DNA from: Bacillus sp. T3
Lineage (GTDB): Bacteria; Bacillota; Bacilli; Bacillales; Cytobacillaceae
Assembly (NCBI RefSeq): GCF_033449965.1
Contig: NZ_CP137761.1
Location: forward strand, 3,720,001 to 3,784,000
Length of the DNA stretch: 64,000 nt
Direction: 5' to 3'
Shown: positions 15,855 through 25,455 of the stretch, piece after piece
Numbering within the stretch: the first letter of the stretch is position 1
How the letters are laid out: the number at the start of each line of letters is the position of its first letter
Program-made: the position numbers and the translations under genes
Notes under the pieces: model-generated
The model's input: only the letters and a program-made list of their open reading frames with translations
Databases searched by the model: none
What the model was told of the DNA's origin: nothing

Positions 15855-17281
15855 TATGCGTTTCCTCCCTTTTCCCTATTTTTCCACCAATCACGGAAGC
15901 GCTCTTTATTTGGTGCAGGAAAATCACGCATTTCTGTCCAGGCCTTTAATGGTCCAGGACCGCTTGATATTTTCTCGCCAACCGTAAATGGATTCATTGC
16001 TGCTGGCGCAAATTTTGTACCAAATCGATAAAGTGCCGGGCTCGATGCCCCAAAACCAAATGCTTTCATTAACACTTTTTCAGCAAACGGTGCACGTCCT
16101 TCTTGTTCAACAATCACTCTTCGATGTTTATGAAGCAGTTCATGAAGCGGAATTTTCACCGGACATACATCGGTACATGCACCACAAAGTGTTGTCATGT
16201 ACGGAAGCTCTTTAAAATCATCATACCCGCCAATAAGTGGAGTTAAAACGGCACCAATTGGTCCAGAATAAATGGAGTTATATGAATGTCCTCCGACTTG
16301 TCGGTATACCGGGCAGACATTGATACACGCTGCACAACGGATACATTGTAAAACAGATTGAAATTCACCGCCAAGAATGTCGGAACGACCATTATCTACA
16401 ATGACTAAGTGGAATTCTTCTGGTCCATCTATTTCCCCTTCACTACGAGGACCAGTTTGAACAGTAATGTAACTTGTAAGTTTTTGCCCAACTGAACTAC
16501 GGGTTAGTAATCCTACAAGGACATCTAATTCTTCAAAGGTAGGAACAAGACGTTCCATCCCCATTACTGTAATTTGTGTTTTTGGAAGAGCTGTCACTAA
16601 ATCGGCATTCCCTTCGTTTGTAACCAAACTAATCGAACCTGTTTCTGCAACTGCAAAGTTACAGCCCGTAATACCGATATCTGCTGTTAAATACTCTTCA
16701 CGTAACATTTTACGGGCATGTAAGGCAAGCTCTTCTGGCTTGTCGGTTCCCGTATAACCTAATTTATCTGTAAATACATCTCGGATTTGACCTTTATTTT
16801 TATGCAATGCAGGTACAACAATATGGGATGGTGGATCATGGTCATCCACTTGGAGAATATATTCCCCTAAGTCTGTTTCAACAACTGAACAACCAGCGTC
16901 CTCCAATGTTTTATTCAAACCGATTTCTTCGGTTACCATTGACTTTGCTTTTACGACTTTCTTGGCATTTTTACTTACCACTACATTGCGAATATAGTCA
17001 TTCGCTTCTTTCGCTGTTTGGGCAAAAAAGACATGTCCGCCTCTTTTTGTTACATTTTCGCTTAATTGATATAAATAGTAGTCAAGGTTTTCGAGAACGT
17101 GCTGACGCATTTCTTCGCCAAGCGCTCTCCACTGTTCCCAGTTACCGAGCGTTTGTGCAGCATTAGTACGGCGAACTCCCATACTATCCTGAGCGTTTGA
17201 AACAGCCCCACGCATAAAGGAATCATTAATTCCTCTATCCAGCCGATCCTTTAGCTTGTCCTCGCCAATTTTCATTGCCAT
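15854..17281 (-). CDS. lutB: Lactate utilization iron-sulfur protein B
   Basis: About 475 aa: an N-terminal LUD domain (ITGCNFAVAETGSISLVTNEGN) and a C-terminal region with two 4Fe-4S motifs, CIRCAACINVCP and CGACTDVCP, followed by the LutB C-terminal segment. I chose ATG at 17281 (MAMKIGEDKL) because AATGGGGGC lies eight bases before it; five extra upstream codons are possible. Central gene of lutABC. Confidence 0.93.
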   Translation of the reverse strand: MAMKIGEDKLKDRLDRGINDSFMRGAVSNAQDSMGVRRTNAAQTLGNWEQWRALGEEMRQHVLENLDYYLYQLSENVTKRGGHVFFAQTAKEANDYIRNVVVSKNAKKVVKAKSMVTEEIGLNKTLEDAGCSVVETDLGEYILQVDDHDPPSHIVVPALHKNKGQIRDVFTDKLGYTGTDKPEELALHARKMLREEYLTADIGITGCNFAVAETGSISLVTNEGNADLVTALPKTQITVMGMERLVPTFEELDVLVGLLTRSSVGQKLTSYITVQTGPRSEGEIDGPEEFHLVIVDNGRSDILGGEFQSVLQCIRCAACINVCPVYRQVGGHSYNSIYSGPIGAVLTPLIGGYDDFKELPYMTTLCGACTDVCPVKIPLHELLHKHRRVIVEQEGRAPFAEKVLMKAFGFGASSPALYRFGTKFAPAAMNPFTVGEKISSGPGPLKAWTEMRDFPAPNKERFRDWWKNREKGGNA

Positions 17282-17361
17282 TTGTTTTGCCCCCATTCTA
17301 ACAATAAAGTTAGTCTTTGCTACTTAGAAATTCACAAACCCCAAAGGTGAAAATCCATTTT

Positions 17362-18078
17362 TTATCGCATGTTTAATACTTCGGCAATATGCAATACTTT
17401 TATGGGCTTCCCTACACGATCAATTCTACCCCTGATATTCAGTAAGCACCCTTCGTCGGCACCAATTAAATATTCTGCCCCTGTTTCTTCAACGTGGCGA
17501 ACCTTTTCATCCACAATTTGCTCTGAAATATGCTGCATTTTCACTGCAAAAGTACCCCCAAAGCCACAGCAATATTCTTTACCAGGAAGCTCCGTGAACT
17601 TTAATCCTTTAACATTTTTAAGAAGGATCATAGGAGGCTCTTTAACCCCTAGTAATCTCGTCATATGACATGAAGTATGATATGTAGCAGTAGCATCAAA
17701 GCGCGCCCCCACATCCTCAATGCCTAACACCTCAACGATAAATTGTGTGAGTTCATAGGTTTTGTTGGCAAGCTTCCTAGCTCTTGGCTCCCAAACAGGA
17801 TCTCCCTTAAAAATATGTGGATACTCAGAAAACATGTAGGCACATGATCCAGATGGAGATACAACTACCTCTGCATGTTCAAAGGTTTCAATCATCTTTT
17901 TCATTGCTTCTTTTGTCTCTTCTACATATCCACTGTTATAAGCTGGCTGGCCACAGCAGACTTGTGATTCTGGAAAATCAATTTCACACCCTAAGTGTTC
18001 AAGTAGTTCAACAGTGGCTTTCCCAACATTGCTTCGGAACAAATCCACTAAGCATGTTGCAAACAGGGTTACTTTCAT
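17362..18078 (-). CDS. lutA: Lactate utilization protein A
   Basis: 238 aa with two CCG domains (SQVCCGQPAYNSGY and EYCCGFGGTFAV), which bind a non-cubane iron-sulfur cluster in this heterodisulfide-reductase-like family. First gene of lutABC; the promoter region 18079-18266 carries a near-perfect cre box. Confidence 0.93.
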   Translation of the reverse strand: MKVTLFATCLVDLFRSNVGKATVELLEHLGCEIDFPESQVCCGQPAYNSGYVEETKEAMKKMIETFEHAEVVVSPSGSCAYMFSEYPHIFKGDPVWEPRARKLANKTYELTQFIVEVLGIEDVGARFDATATYHTSCHMTRLLGVKEPPMILLKNVKGLKFTELPGKEYCCGFGGTFAVKMQHISEQIVDEKVRHVEETGAEYLIGADEGCLLNIRGRIDRVGKPIKVLHIAEVLNMR

Positions 18079-18198
18079 TTTTGTTCTCTCCTTTTTAGGA
18101 ATATCAATTCATCAAAAGACCAGCTTAACGGGTCATCTGATGACCTCGCTTATATTTGTAACATTTAAAAAATATATTACTATACTTTAACAAGTTTT

Positions 18199-18212
18199 TG
18201 AAAGTGTTTTCA
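18199..18212. promoter_or_regulatory. cre box upstream of lutABC
   Basis: TGAAAGTGTTTTCA matches the cre consensus TGWAANCGNTNWCA at all but one fixed position and lies in a longer palindrome, TTTTTGAAA and TTTCAAAAA. This points to CcpA repression of lactate use when sugar is present. Confidence 0.6.
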
Positions 18213-18266
18213 AAAATATCCGCCAAATTTTTATAAAACTTAGCTTTGTAGGCTTTTTCCACTTAT

Positions 18267-18998
18267 TTATTTTTCAATTAGTTGAAATTGATCCGTGCTA
18301 TTTTCAATGACTGGTAGTAAATTATCTAAATGCGTTAACATGGCAAGCCTTGCTCTATCTTCGTCTTTTGCTTGAATGGCATGGAAAATCAGTTGATGCT
18401 CTTCGTATAGTTGTTCCATTGTCTTCTGATCAGAGTACAACATCAATCGGCGTGTTTCTCTCATGGCATCCACAATCATCACAGAAACATGCTCCATTAA
18501 CCGTGCAAGTAAAGGATTTCTTGATGCTTGGGCAATTGCCATATGAAATTTAAAATCAGCCTTTTCACCAAGCTCCTCATCTCCAAGATTATTCCTCATT
18601 TCTAGTAACGCATGAGCAATAAGTCCCAAATCTTCATCCGTTGCTTTATTAGCCGCTGCGGCTACAGTACCTGCTTCGATAATTTTTCTTATTTCAAGGA
18701 GATTTCTTACATCCTCTTTGTTCATGAGGATAGCAGTCGATAATGTGGACGTCACTTGACCCGGTTCAAATTCGCAGACATACGTTCCTTCCCCTTGTTT
18801 CATTACGATAAGGCCCATCGCTTTTAAAGCGGTCAGGGCTTCTCTAACTGCCGAGCGGCCAACCTGAAATTTTTCTGCCAATTGGTGTACCGAGTCTAAT
18901 TTATCACCTGGTTTCAACTTCCCTTTTCGGATCATGTCTAATAATGCTTCTGTGACCTCTTCATATATTTTCAATGACTTAATCGGCTTGTATTGCAA
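18267..18998 (-). CDS. lutR: GntR/FadR-family regulator of lactate utilization
   Basis: 243 aa. N-terminal winged helix with QLAEKFQVGRSAVREAL and a C-terminal all-helical FCD-type ligand domain (residues about 95-225). It lies between lutABC and the divergent lactate permease, as in B. subtilis, where LutR represses lutABC in the absence of lactate. The start is TTG at 18998 after GCAGGGG. Confidence 0.88.
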   Translation of the reverse strand: MQYKPIKSLKIYEEVTEALLDMIRKGKLKPGDKLDSVHQLAEKFQVGRSAVREALTALKAMGLIVMKQGEGTYVCEFEPGQVTSTLSTAILMNKEDVRNLLEIRKIIEAGTVAAAANKATDEDLGLIAHALLEMRNNLGDEELGEKADFKFHMAIAQASRNPLLARLMEHVSVMIVDAMRETRRLMLYSDQKTMEQLYEEHQLIFHAIQAKDEDRARLAMLTHLDNLLPVIENSTDQFQLIEK

Positions 18999-19061
18999 GA
19001 AAACCCCTGCCCTCTTAATGGATTAAACCCCTTTTAATAATATTTTCCCTTTGTAAAATCC

Positions 19062-19090
19062 ATTATAGCGGACCCGTTTTGGAGTGTCTA
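19062..19090 (-). promoter_or_regulatory. Sigma-A promoter of lutR
   Basis: On the minus strand TAGACA (19090-19085), 17 bp, TATAAT (19067-19062), upstream of the TTG start at 18998. Confidence 0.6.
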
Positions 19091-19123
19091 AAAATTTTTC
19101 CACAAAAATTTTTAACAAAGATA

Positions 19124-19246
19124 TTGTTTTTCTAATAAAATAACAATATAATTCTGCTTAAATAGTCCAATAGAATAATAGCTTTGGACTAGAAATAAAG
19201 TTTCTTATTTTTCGAAAGCGTTTACACTGTGTTGTAAGCGTTTACT
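19124..19246 (+). promoter_or_regulatory. Promoter and two tandem cre boxes of the lactate permease gene
   Basis: TTGTTT (19124-19129), 17 bp, TATAAT (19147-19152) predicts a start near 19159 and a leader of about 180 bases. Two cre-like sites, CGAAAGCGTTTACA (19213-19226) and TGTAAGCGTTTACT (19233-19246), each with one mismatch, lie 20 bp apart in the leader, fitting a CcpA roadblock. Confidence 0.6.
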
Positions 19247-19338
19247 GCGTAATCGGGAGGTGTGAAAGGGTTTTAAACGTTTTTAATTTACGGGGTAAAT
19301 TTAAAACAGCAACTAATCTGAATACTTGGGGGAGTATC

Positions 19339-21034
19339 ATGACATTCACACAAAACTTTACCGCTGTAGGAAATAGCCTTCTTTGGTCCGCAGTTGTAGC
19401 ACTTATTCCAATTTTGTACTTTTTCTGGGCACTTGCGATCAAGCGAATGAAAGGCTATATTGCAGGGATAACAACTCTGTTAGTATCAATCGTCGTTGCA
19501 GTTTTCTTCTTCAAAATGCCAGCAGGTATGGCAGTAATGTCAGCGTCACAAGGTGCCGTTTACGGGATTATCCCTATCGGCTGGATTATCATCACTTCTG
19601 TATTCCTTTATCAAATTACAGTAAAAACTGGCCAATTTGATATTATCCGAAGTTCAGTTCTTTCTATCACGGAAGACCGCCGTTTGCAAGCACTTTTGAT
19701 AGCGTTCTCATTTGGAGCATTCCTTGAAGGTGCGGCTGGCTTTGGTGCACCCGTTGCGATTTCTGCAGCACTGTTAGTAGGTTTAGGCTTTAACCCACTA
19801 TATGCAGCCGGATTATGTTTAATTGCAAATACAGCACCTGTTGCTTTCGGTGCAATCGGTATTCCTATCATTGCAGTTGAAGGACCAACAGGAATTCCAG
19901 CAATGGAAATTTCAAAAATGGTTGGGCGACAACTACCATTCTTATCAGCATTCATTCCATTTTTCTTAGTGTTCATTATGACTGGTTTCAAACGTACAAT
20001 GGAAGTACTACCAGCGATTTTAGTTTCAGGTTTTGCATTTGCGATTACACAATACTTAAGCTCAAACTTCTTAGGACCTGAGCTTCCAGATATTCTATCA
20101 GCATTAATCTCTCTATTCGCATTAGCGATTTTCCTACAGTTCTGGAAGCCGAAAACAATTTACCGCTTCTCTGCAGAACAAGAAATGGCGGCCACAAGTG
20201 CTACTGCCAAGCAAGGTTCTGAAAAGGAAGTTTCTTATTCTGGCGGACAAATTTTCAAAGCATGGTCTCCATTTATTGTATTAACTGGTATTATCTCGAT
20301 TTGGGGTATACCGGCAATAAAACTAGCCTTCAGCCGGTCACTATGAAGGAACAAACGCTCTTTTAAAAGTGGTTAACTCTATCGGACATGCCTTAACTTT
20401 CATGCCTGAAGTTCCTGGATTAAATAACAAAATTATCAACACGGCTGGCGTGCCAGTTCCAGCAGTTTATAAGTTAGAAATTTTAGCAGCTGCAGGAACA
20501 GCGATTCTAATTGCATGTGTAATCACAAAATTCATTACAGGTATCACTTGGAAAAATTGGGTTATTACATTTGGTGAAACTTTAAATGAAATGAAATTCC
20601 CAATTGTCACAATTGCATCGGTTGTAGGTTTCGCTTATGTAACAAATGCGTCAGGTATGAGTACAACTCTTGGTATGTCATTAGCAAAAACAGGATCACT
20701 ATTCCCATTCTTCTCGCCATTACTTGGATGGCTTGGAGTATTTATTACAGGTTCTGATACTTCTGCAAACTTACTATTTGGTAATCTGCAAAAAATTACA
20801 GCTGAATCTGTTGGGATGAATCCTATCCTTGCAATTGCTGCGAACTCTTCAGGTGGAGTAACTGGTAAAATGATTTCTCCACAATCAATCGCAGTAGCGT
20901 GTGCGGCAGTAGGATTAGCGGGTAAAGAAAGTGAATTATTACGATTCACACTTAAATACAGCTTCTTCCTAGTCTTGATCATTTGCGTTATGACATTCTT
21001 ACAACATACATTTTTCTCTTTCATGATTCCTTAA
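19339..21034 (+). pseudogene. lctP: L-lactate permease, frameshifted
   Basis: LctP/LldP family membrane carrier (about 565 aa once joined) with 12 or more hydrophobic segments and the conserved AFSFGAFLEGAAGFGAPVAI and GSDTSANLLFGNLQ ... NSSGGVTGKMISPQSIA regions. The reading frame breaks near 20334-20337 (AGCCGGTCAC); deleting one C gives AFSGHYEGTNALLKVVN, a normal continuation. ATG at 19339 follows GGGGGAG. With lutR and lutABC it completes the lactate uptake and oxidation set. The break is likely a sequencing error. Confidence 0.85.
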
Positions 21035-21046
21035 TCTATTAATTTC

Positions 21047-21078
21047 AAAAAGCATTTTCCTTATGGGAAATGCTTTTT
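21047..21078 (+). terminator. Terminator of lctP
   Basis: AAAAAGCATTTTCC, loop TTAT, GGGAAATGCTTTTT, then more T. Confidence 0.8.
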
Positions 21079-21174
21079 TTATTACAGTGCGTTTTCCTTC
21101 TATTATTTTCGTTCATACTGGACTATAATTACTAAGGTTTAGAAAGTTTATTATTTTTTAAAGGAGTCAGTAGC

Positions 21175-22915
21175 ATGAACATAATTTGTACTACTCTTAA
21201 CGCGAAATTCATCCATACGAATTTAGCGATTCGATATTTAAAAGCTTATTGTGAGCCTGAGTACATGATTGATATACCCGAATATACAATCAAGGATCCT
21301 ACTTTAAGTATTGTTACCGATTTGCTTCAAAAAAACCCCAAGATAATTGGATTTAGCTGTTATATTTGGAATATCGAAGAGACAATAAAGGTCATTCAAA
21401 TGATCAAAAAGATCAATCCAAACATCGTGATCGTTATGGGTGGTCCTGAGGTTTCCTACGATGTTGAGGATCGGATGAAGCGAGTTCCCGAATTTGATTT
21501 TATTGTCACAGGTGAGGGCGAAGCGACCTTCAAACAATTGCTTCAACACATTGATCAATCGCTTGATTTTGAAACTGTTCCAGGGATTGCTTACCGAAAA
21601 GGAGAAGCAATTAAGGTTAACATGCAGATAAACAAAATAGACCTTCGTGACCTCCCTTCACCTTTCCGCTTTAAAGAGGACCTCCCTAATCTTTCAAAAC
21701 GGGTAACCTATATTGAAACTAGTCGCGGCTGTCCATTTAGCTGTCAGTTCTGTTTGTCTTCGATCGAGGTCGGCGTCCGTTATTTTGATCGGGAAAAAAT
21801 TAAAGAAGACCTTCGTTATTTAATGGACAATGGAGCAAAAACAATTAAATTTCTTGATCGAACCTTCAATATTAGCAGAAGCTATGCGATGGACATCTTC
21901 CAGTTTTTGATTGACGAACACGCACCTGGAACAGTTTTTCAATTTGAAATTACAGCTGACATTATGCGCCCTGAGGTGATTCAATTTCTTAATGAAACGG
22001 CGCCACCAGGTTTATTCCGTTTCGAGATCGGAGTTCAGTCTACGAATGATTTAACCAATGAACTTGTTAATCGGAAACAAAATTTTGAAAAGCTCACTCG
22101 CACCGTAACTATGATTAAGGAAGGCGGAAAAATTGATCAGCATTTAGACTTAATTGCCAGGACTACCTGAGGAAGACTATGATAGCTTCCGTAAGACGTT
22201 TAATGACGTATTTGCTCTTCGCCCTGAGGAGCTACAGCTTGGCTTTCTTAAAATGCTCCATGGTACAGGTGTCAGACGAGATGCCGACAAATATCAATAC
22301 ATTTATATGGACTATCCACCATATGAAATATTAGGAAATAATGTTCTTTCCTTCAACGATATCATTAAAATAAAGCAAGTTGAGGATGTACTTGAAAAAT
22401 ATTGGAACGATCACCGTATGGATACAACGATTGAGTACTTAGTATCAAACGTATTCCCTACACCATTTGACTTTTTCCAGCAGTTTGGAACGTATTGGGA
22501 TCTGCAAGGATGGGCAAGAATCGGGCACCAATTAGAGGATTTATTTAGACGCCTTTACCAATTTCTTCAAGAGCAAAATCTATCAGACCTGTTGATTATC
22601 GAAGGAATGATGAAATATGACTATTTGCGAAACCAAAAATATAAACCTCGAAAACCATGGTGGGAGGATCGACTGACAAAACAGGAGATTACGCATGCCT
22701 ATCAATTGATTTTGTCTAATCCTGAGCTGCTCGGTTCTAATTTTGTATCTTTACAGTTATCCGAAAAGGAGCTGTACAAGCTGACGATGATGGAGAAGCT
22801 TCATTTTGATTTAGAAGCATTCCTTGAAACAGGGGAAATTCATGAAGGTCATTATAAACTTTTGTCCTACTACAAGCCAGAAACAACGAAAGCACATTTA
22901 TTTACTTTAAAATAG
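21175..22915 (+). pseudogene. B12-binding radical SAM protein (DUF4080 type), frameshifted
   Basis: The joined protein is about 580 aa. An N-terminal cobalamin-binding-like domain (residues 1-140, with VMGGPEVSYD and VTGEGEATF) is followed by a radical SAM domain with the cluster motif C-x3-C-x2-C (RGCPFSCQFC) and a C-terminal DUF4080-like region rich in aromatic residues. The frame breaks at CCAGG (22157-22161); removing the A gives DLIAGLPEEDYDSF, the normal radical SAM continuation. The substrate is unknown; relatives are common in Bacillaceae. Single gene with its own terminator. Confidence 0.8.
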
Positions 22916-22963
22916 CAAGGAACAGCCTAATCACCAAATTTTGGTGAAATTGGCTGTTCCTTG
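22916..22963 (+). terminator. Terminator of the radical SAM gene
   Basis: CAAGGAACAGCC (22916-22927) pairs with GGCTGTTCCTTG (22952-22963); an inner TCACCAAA/TTTGGTGA stem extends the hairpin. Confidence 0.75.
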
Positions 22964-23000
22964 TTTATTAAAAGTAAAGAAAGTATATAATTTTGATGGG

Positions 23001-23248
23001 TGTCTAGCTTCAGGCGCCATCGGCTCGAGGTCACAAGCCTGTCTAGCTTCAGCGGCTAGGGGCTCGGGGTCATAAGCCAATCCAGCCAGAAGGTCAAAAG
23101 CAACCTTCCGACTGGCTCGTCTTATGCCTGTCGCCCCTGTGCGAGCCGCCTCCGCTTTTCGAACAATCCGGCCAAAAAGGTCAAAGAACAACCTTTCGGC
23201 CGGCTCGTCTTGTGCTTGTCGCCGATAGGCGGGCGCCTTCCGCTTTTC
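23001..23248. repeat. Nested GC-rich interspersed repeats
   Basis: This stretch is much richer in GC than its surroundings. It starts TGTCTAGCTTCAGGCGCC and ends GGCGCCTTCCGCTTTTC. A second copy of the same kind (TGTCTAGCTTCAGCGGC ... GCCGCCTCCGCTTTTCG, 23040-23161) lies inside the first, dividing its left arm (23001-23039) from its right arm (23162-23248). Each copy has an internal hairpin (GGTCAAA-x-CAACCTT type). I recognise the family from Bacillus genomes as a non-coding interspersed repeat; an open frame across it on the minus strand is not a gene. Confidence 0.7.
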
Positions 23249-23398
23249 TTATTTCTTTTTCTTCTTTTTTATTTGTTGATCCTGATTCATAAATGGATAT
23301 TCGACTAACTTTGCTCCATTTATATCACCGAATTCAATTCCAAATTCAACATTTGCCGTCGTATCTTTATTATTATTTTTACTCAATCGGTCTTTCAT
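23249..23398 (-). CDS. Small basic hypothetical protein, 49 aa
   Basis: Start at ATG 23398 (MKDRLSKNNNKDT) after AAAGGGAAG. It ends in a run of six Lys. The sequence VEFGIEFGDINGAKLVEYPF has no family I know. It overlaps the end of the upstream small gene by 20 bases. Its stop lies at the edge of the GC-rich repeat, so the Lys-rich tail could be the result of a rearrangement. Confidence 0.45.
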   Translation of the reverse strand: MKDRLSKNNNKDTTANVEFGIEFGDINGAKLVEYPFMNQDQQIKKKKKK

Positions 23399-23564
23399 TG
23401 TGCTTCCCTTTACCCTTTCTCCCCTGCTTTGAATTGCGATTTGCACCCTTCATTGGGTTTTCACCAGCTTCAAATTCAGCTGAGAACTCAGATTCCTGAA
23501 TATTTTTATGTGGTGTCTTACTATATTTTTCAACCGTATCAAATTTTGCTTTCCGTTTAGCCAT
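23379..23564 (-). CDS. Small basic hypothetical protein, 61 aa
   Basis: ATG at 23564 follows a strong AGGAGGT. The protein MAKRKAKFDTVEKYSKTPHK... is hydrophilic and Lys/Asn-rich, like many minor spore proteins, but I cannot match it to a named Ssp family. First of two overlapping small genes. Confidence 0.5.
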   Translation of the reverse strand: MAKRKAKFDTVEKYSKTPHKNIQESEFSAEFEAGENPMKGANRNSKQGRKGKGKHNERPIE

Positions 23565-23714
23565 GTTGACCTCCTGTTAATTAAATCATGTTCATCAATA
23601 TTTTTTACATTATGACTAAAACCATGCATTGCTTTGTTGCCACATATAGCCATTACTGTCCACTCATAAAAAAGGAACTAGAGCAAAAAATAAAGAAAAA
23701 AGGGGCTGAAAAAG

Positions 23715-24056
23715 TTGACTGATAAATCAAAACCTGAGGACATTAGTATAGAAGAAACGCTACCACACCAAGTCAATGCACCAAGCTTTAAGGGAACAGG
23801 GATAAAAATGCAACCACCATTTGTTAATTCACATGGCGTAGTCATTGGAGACAGCCTTTACAATTCGGCCAATTCACCGCTTGAAAATTGGACAAAGGAT
23901 ACAGATCCAGCGATTATGGCTGGTGAAGAATGGGTTCATCCCACTAATGATATTGGTTGGAATACTTCAGAAAATCGTGATTTACTCGAACAAAAGCGAA
24001 CCCCACAAGTGCCTTTTATGCACCCAACCAAGGATGTAAGCCATGGTAAGGATTAA
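23715..24056 (+). CDS. DUF3905-type conserved protein
   Basis: 113 aa, TTG start at 23715 after AAAGGGG. The middle part (FKGTGIKMQPPFVNSHGVVIGDS, SPLENWTKDTDPAIMAGEEWVHPTNDIGWN) is the conserved DUF3905 sequence known from Bacillus. No membrane segment or signal. The function is unknown; distribution in spore formers suggests a link with sporulation, which is inference. Confidence 0.65.
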   Translation: MTDKSKPEDISIEETLPHQVNAPSFKGTGIKMQPPFVNSHGVVIGDSLYNSANSPLENWTKDTDPAIMAGEEWVHPTNDIGWNTSENRDLLEQKRTPQVPFMHPTKDVSHGKD

Positions 24057-24071
24057 GCACCTTTTCCCCAC

Positions 24072-24091
24072 ACCCGTAGGTTTCTACGGGT
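24072..24091 (+). terminator. Hairpin after the DUF3905 gene
   Basis: ACCCGTAG, loop GTTT, CTACGGGT; the following sequence has only a short T run, so it is a weak terminator. Confidence 0.45.
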
Positions 24092-24201
24092 AATATTTTC
24101 CCCATTTCAATTATGGATAAATGGTGAAATAAGAAGCAATTCTCAAAAAATTCTTCTATAATTAACTATACATACTTGATTAAAGTGGGGGATTCGACAT
24201 T

Positions 24202-25326
24202 ATGCTCTCTCCAGGAATTGCTGAAAAGATTGTTAAAGATGTTAAAAAGCTAATTGGGGAAGACATTATTATTGTCAATACAGAAGGGATTATTATTGCT
24301 AGTACTGATCAAGACCGGATTGGAAATTTCCATCAAGGTGCTCTTTTAGCTGTTGAAAAAAAAGATCGGATTATTATTTTAGAGAAGGATGAAAGAAAAT
24401 TGATTGGGGTCCGGGCTGGGATCAATCTTCCTGTTTTTTTTCGTCGAGATGTAATCGGTGTCATTGGTATAACAGGTGATCCGGCTAAGGTATCCCCCTT
24501 TGGGGAAATTATTCGAAAAATGACAGAAATGCTTGTCAGCGAAAATTATTATTCACAACAGCTTGAGTTGCAATCTAGAACGCTAGAGGCTTTTGTTTTT
24601 GACTGGCTACAAAACCGTGACTGGGATTTTGTCTTTTTGAATCAGGCGAAGCTACTAAATGTTGATTTAACGACGAATAGACAAGCGATTATGATTGATA
24701 TCCATCAGTTTGAGCATCTTCTCCCACGCGATATATACAGTTCCTTTTCTAAATGGAATAATGCAAAAAACGGTGATATATTAATCCGTTGGGGAAATAA
24801 TCGGGTTCTCGTGCTTAGAGAAACCTCCCAACAAGAAAACCGCGACCAAATTTTAAATTATGTCACCTCCTTTCAAAACTTTCTAGAAGAAAATTTGAAT
24901 TCGCAACTATCGATTGGGATTGGTCAAATTGTTTCCTCCAAAGAAATGATTCTTTCATACAACCAGGCAGAACGTGCGTTAAGATCCATTGACCAACATT
25001 CAAATATTATTTTTGATGAGGATTTAACAATTGAAATGATTTTTGATGAAGTGAAACATGAAACGAAGCAAGTCTTTCTCGAACGAACAATTGGTCAGAT
25101 CACAAATGAAGAAGAATTGATACATACTTTAAAAAAGTTATTCGAAAATAATCATTCACTAAAAAAAACTGCAGCCTCACTCCATGTTCACATCAATACA
25201 CTCCATTATCGGCTAAAAAAGGTTTACGAACTGACACGCCTTGACCCGTCAAATATTAATGATTTACTCATCTTATTCCTAAGTTTACAACTTTTAGACG
25301 AAACAACAAAAAGGAGACCTAAATAA
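24202..25326 (+). CDS. glcR: CdaR-family transcriptional regulator of glycolate oxidase genes
   Basis: 374 aa. An N-terminal sugar-diacid recognition domain (about 1-135, ITGDPAKVSPFGEIIRKM) is followed by a GGDEF-like middle region and a C-terminal PucR-type helix-turn-helix (HSLKKTAASLHVHINTLHYRLKKV). It lies directly upstream of glcD-glcF, the same order as B. subtilis ysfB-ysfC-ysfD, and presumably controls them in response to glycolate or a related acid. Confidence 0.82.
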   Translation: MLSPGIAEKIVKDVKKLIGEDIIIVNTEGIIIASTDQDRIGNFHQGALLAVEKKDRIIILEKDERKLIGVRAGINLPVFFRRDVIGVIGITGDPAKVSPFGEIIRKMTEMLVSENYYSQQLELQSRTLEAFVFDWLQNRDWDFVFLNQAKLLNVDLTTNRQAIMIDIHQFEHLLPRDIYSSFSKWNNAKNGDILIRWGNNRVLVLRETSQQENRDQILNYVTSFQNFLEENLNSQLSIGIGQIVSSKEMILSYNQAERALRSIDQHSNIIFDEDLTIEMIFDEVKHETKQVFLERTIGQITNEEELIHTLKKLFENNHSLKKTAASLHVHINTLHYRLKKVYELTRLDPSNINDLLILFLSLQLLDETTKRRPK

Positions 25327-25343
25327 GGTCTTTTTTTGTTGTT
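25301..25343 (+). terminator. Terminator of glcR
   Basis: AAACAACAAAAAGGAGACCT (25301-25320) pairs with AGGTCTTTTTTTGTTGTTT (25325-25343); the stem overlaps the stop codon. Confidence 0.7.
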
Positions 25344-25421
25344 TCATCCATAGAAAAACACTGTGCTTTTTTTTATACTTATTGTAGTAAAATGATTATC
25401 GCTTATAACTACGGGGGTTTT

Positions 25422-25435
25422 TGTAAGCGCTTAAT
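25422..25435. promoter_or_regulatory. cre-like box before glcD
   Basis: TGTAAGCGCTTAAT has the palindromic core TAAGCGCTTA and lies 20 bp before the glcD start, suitable for CcpA repression. Confidence 0.5.
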
Positions 25436-25455
25436 AATTACATGGGGGAATCAAC

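Noticed and set aside
22931..23191. Open frame of 86 codons on the minus strand
   Set aside because: It lies wholly over the nested GC-rich repeat and has no ribosome site; its sequence is the repeat translated.
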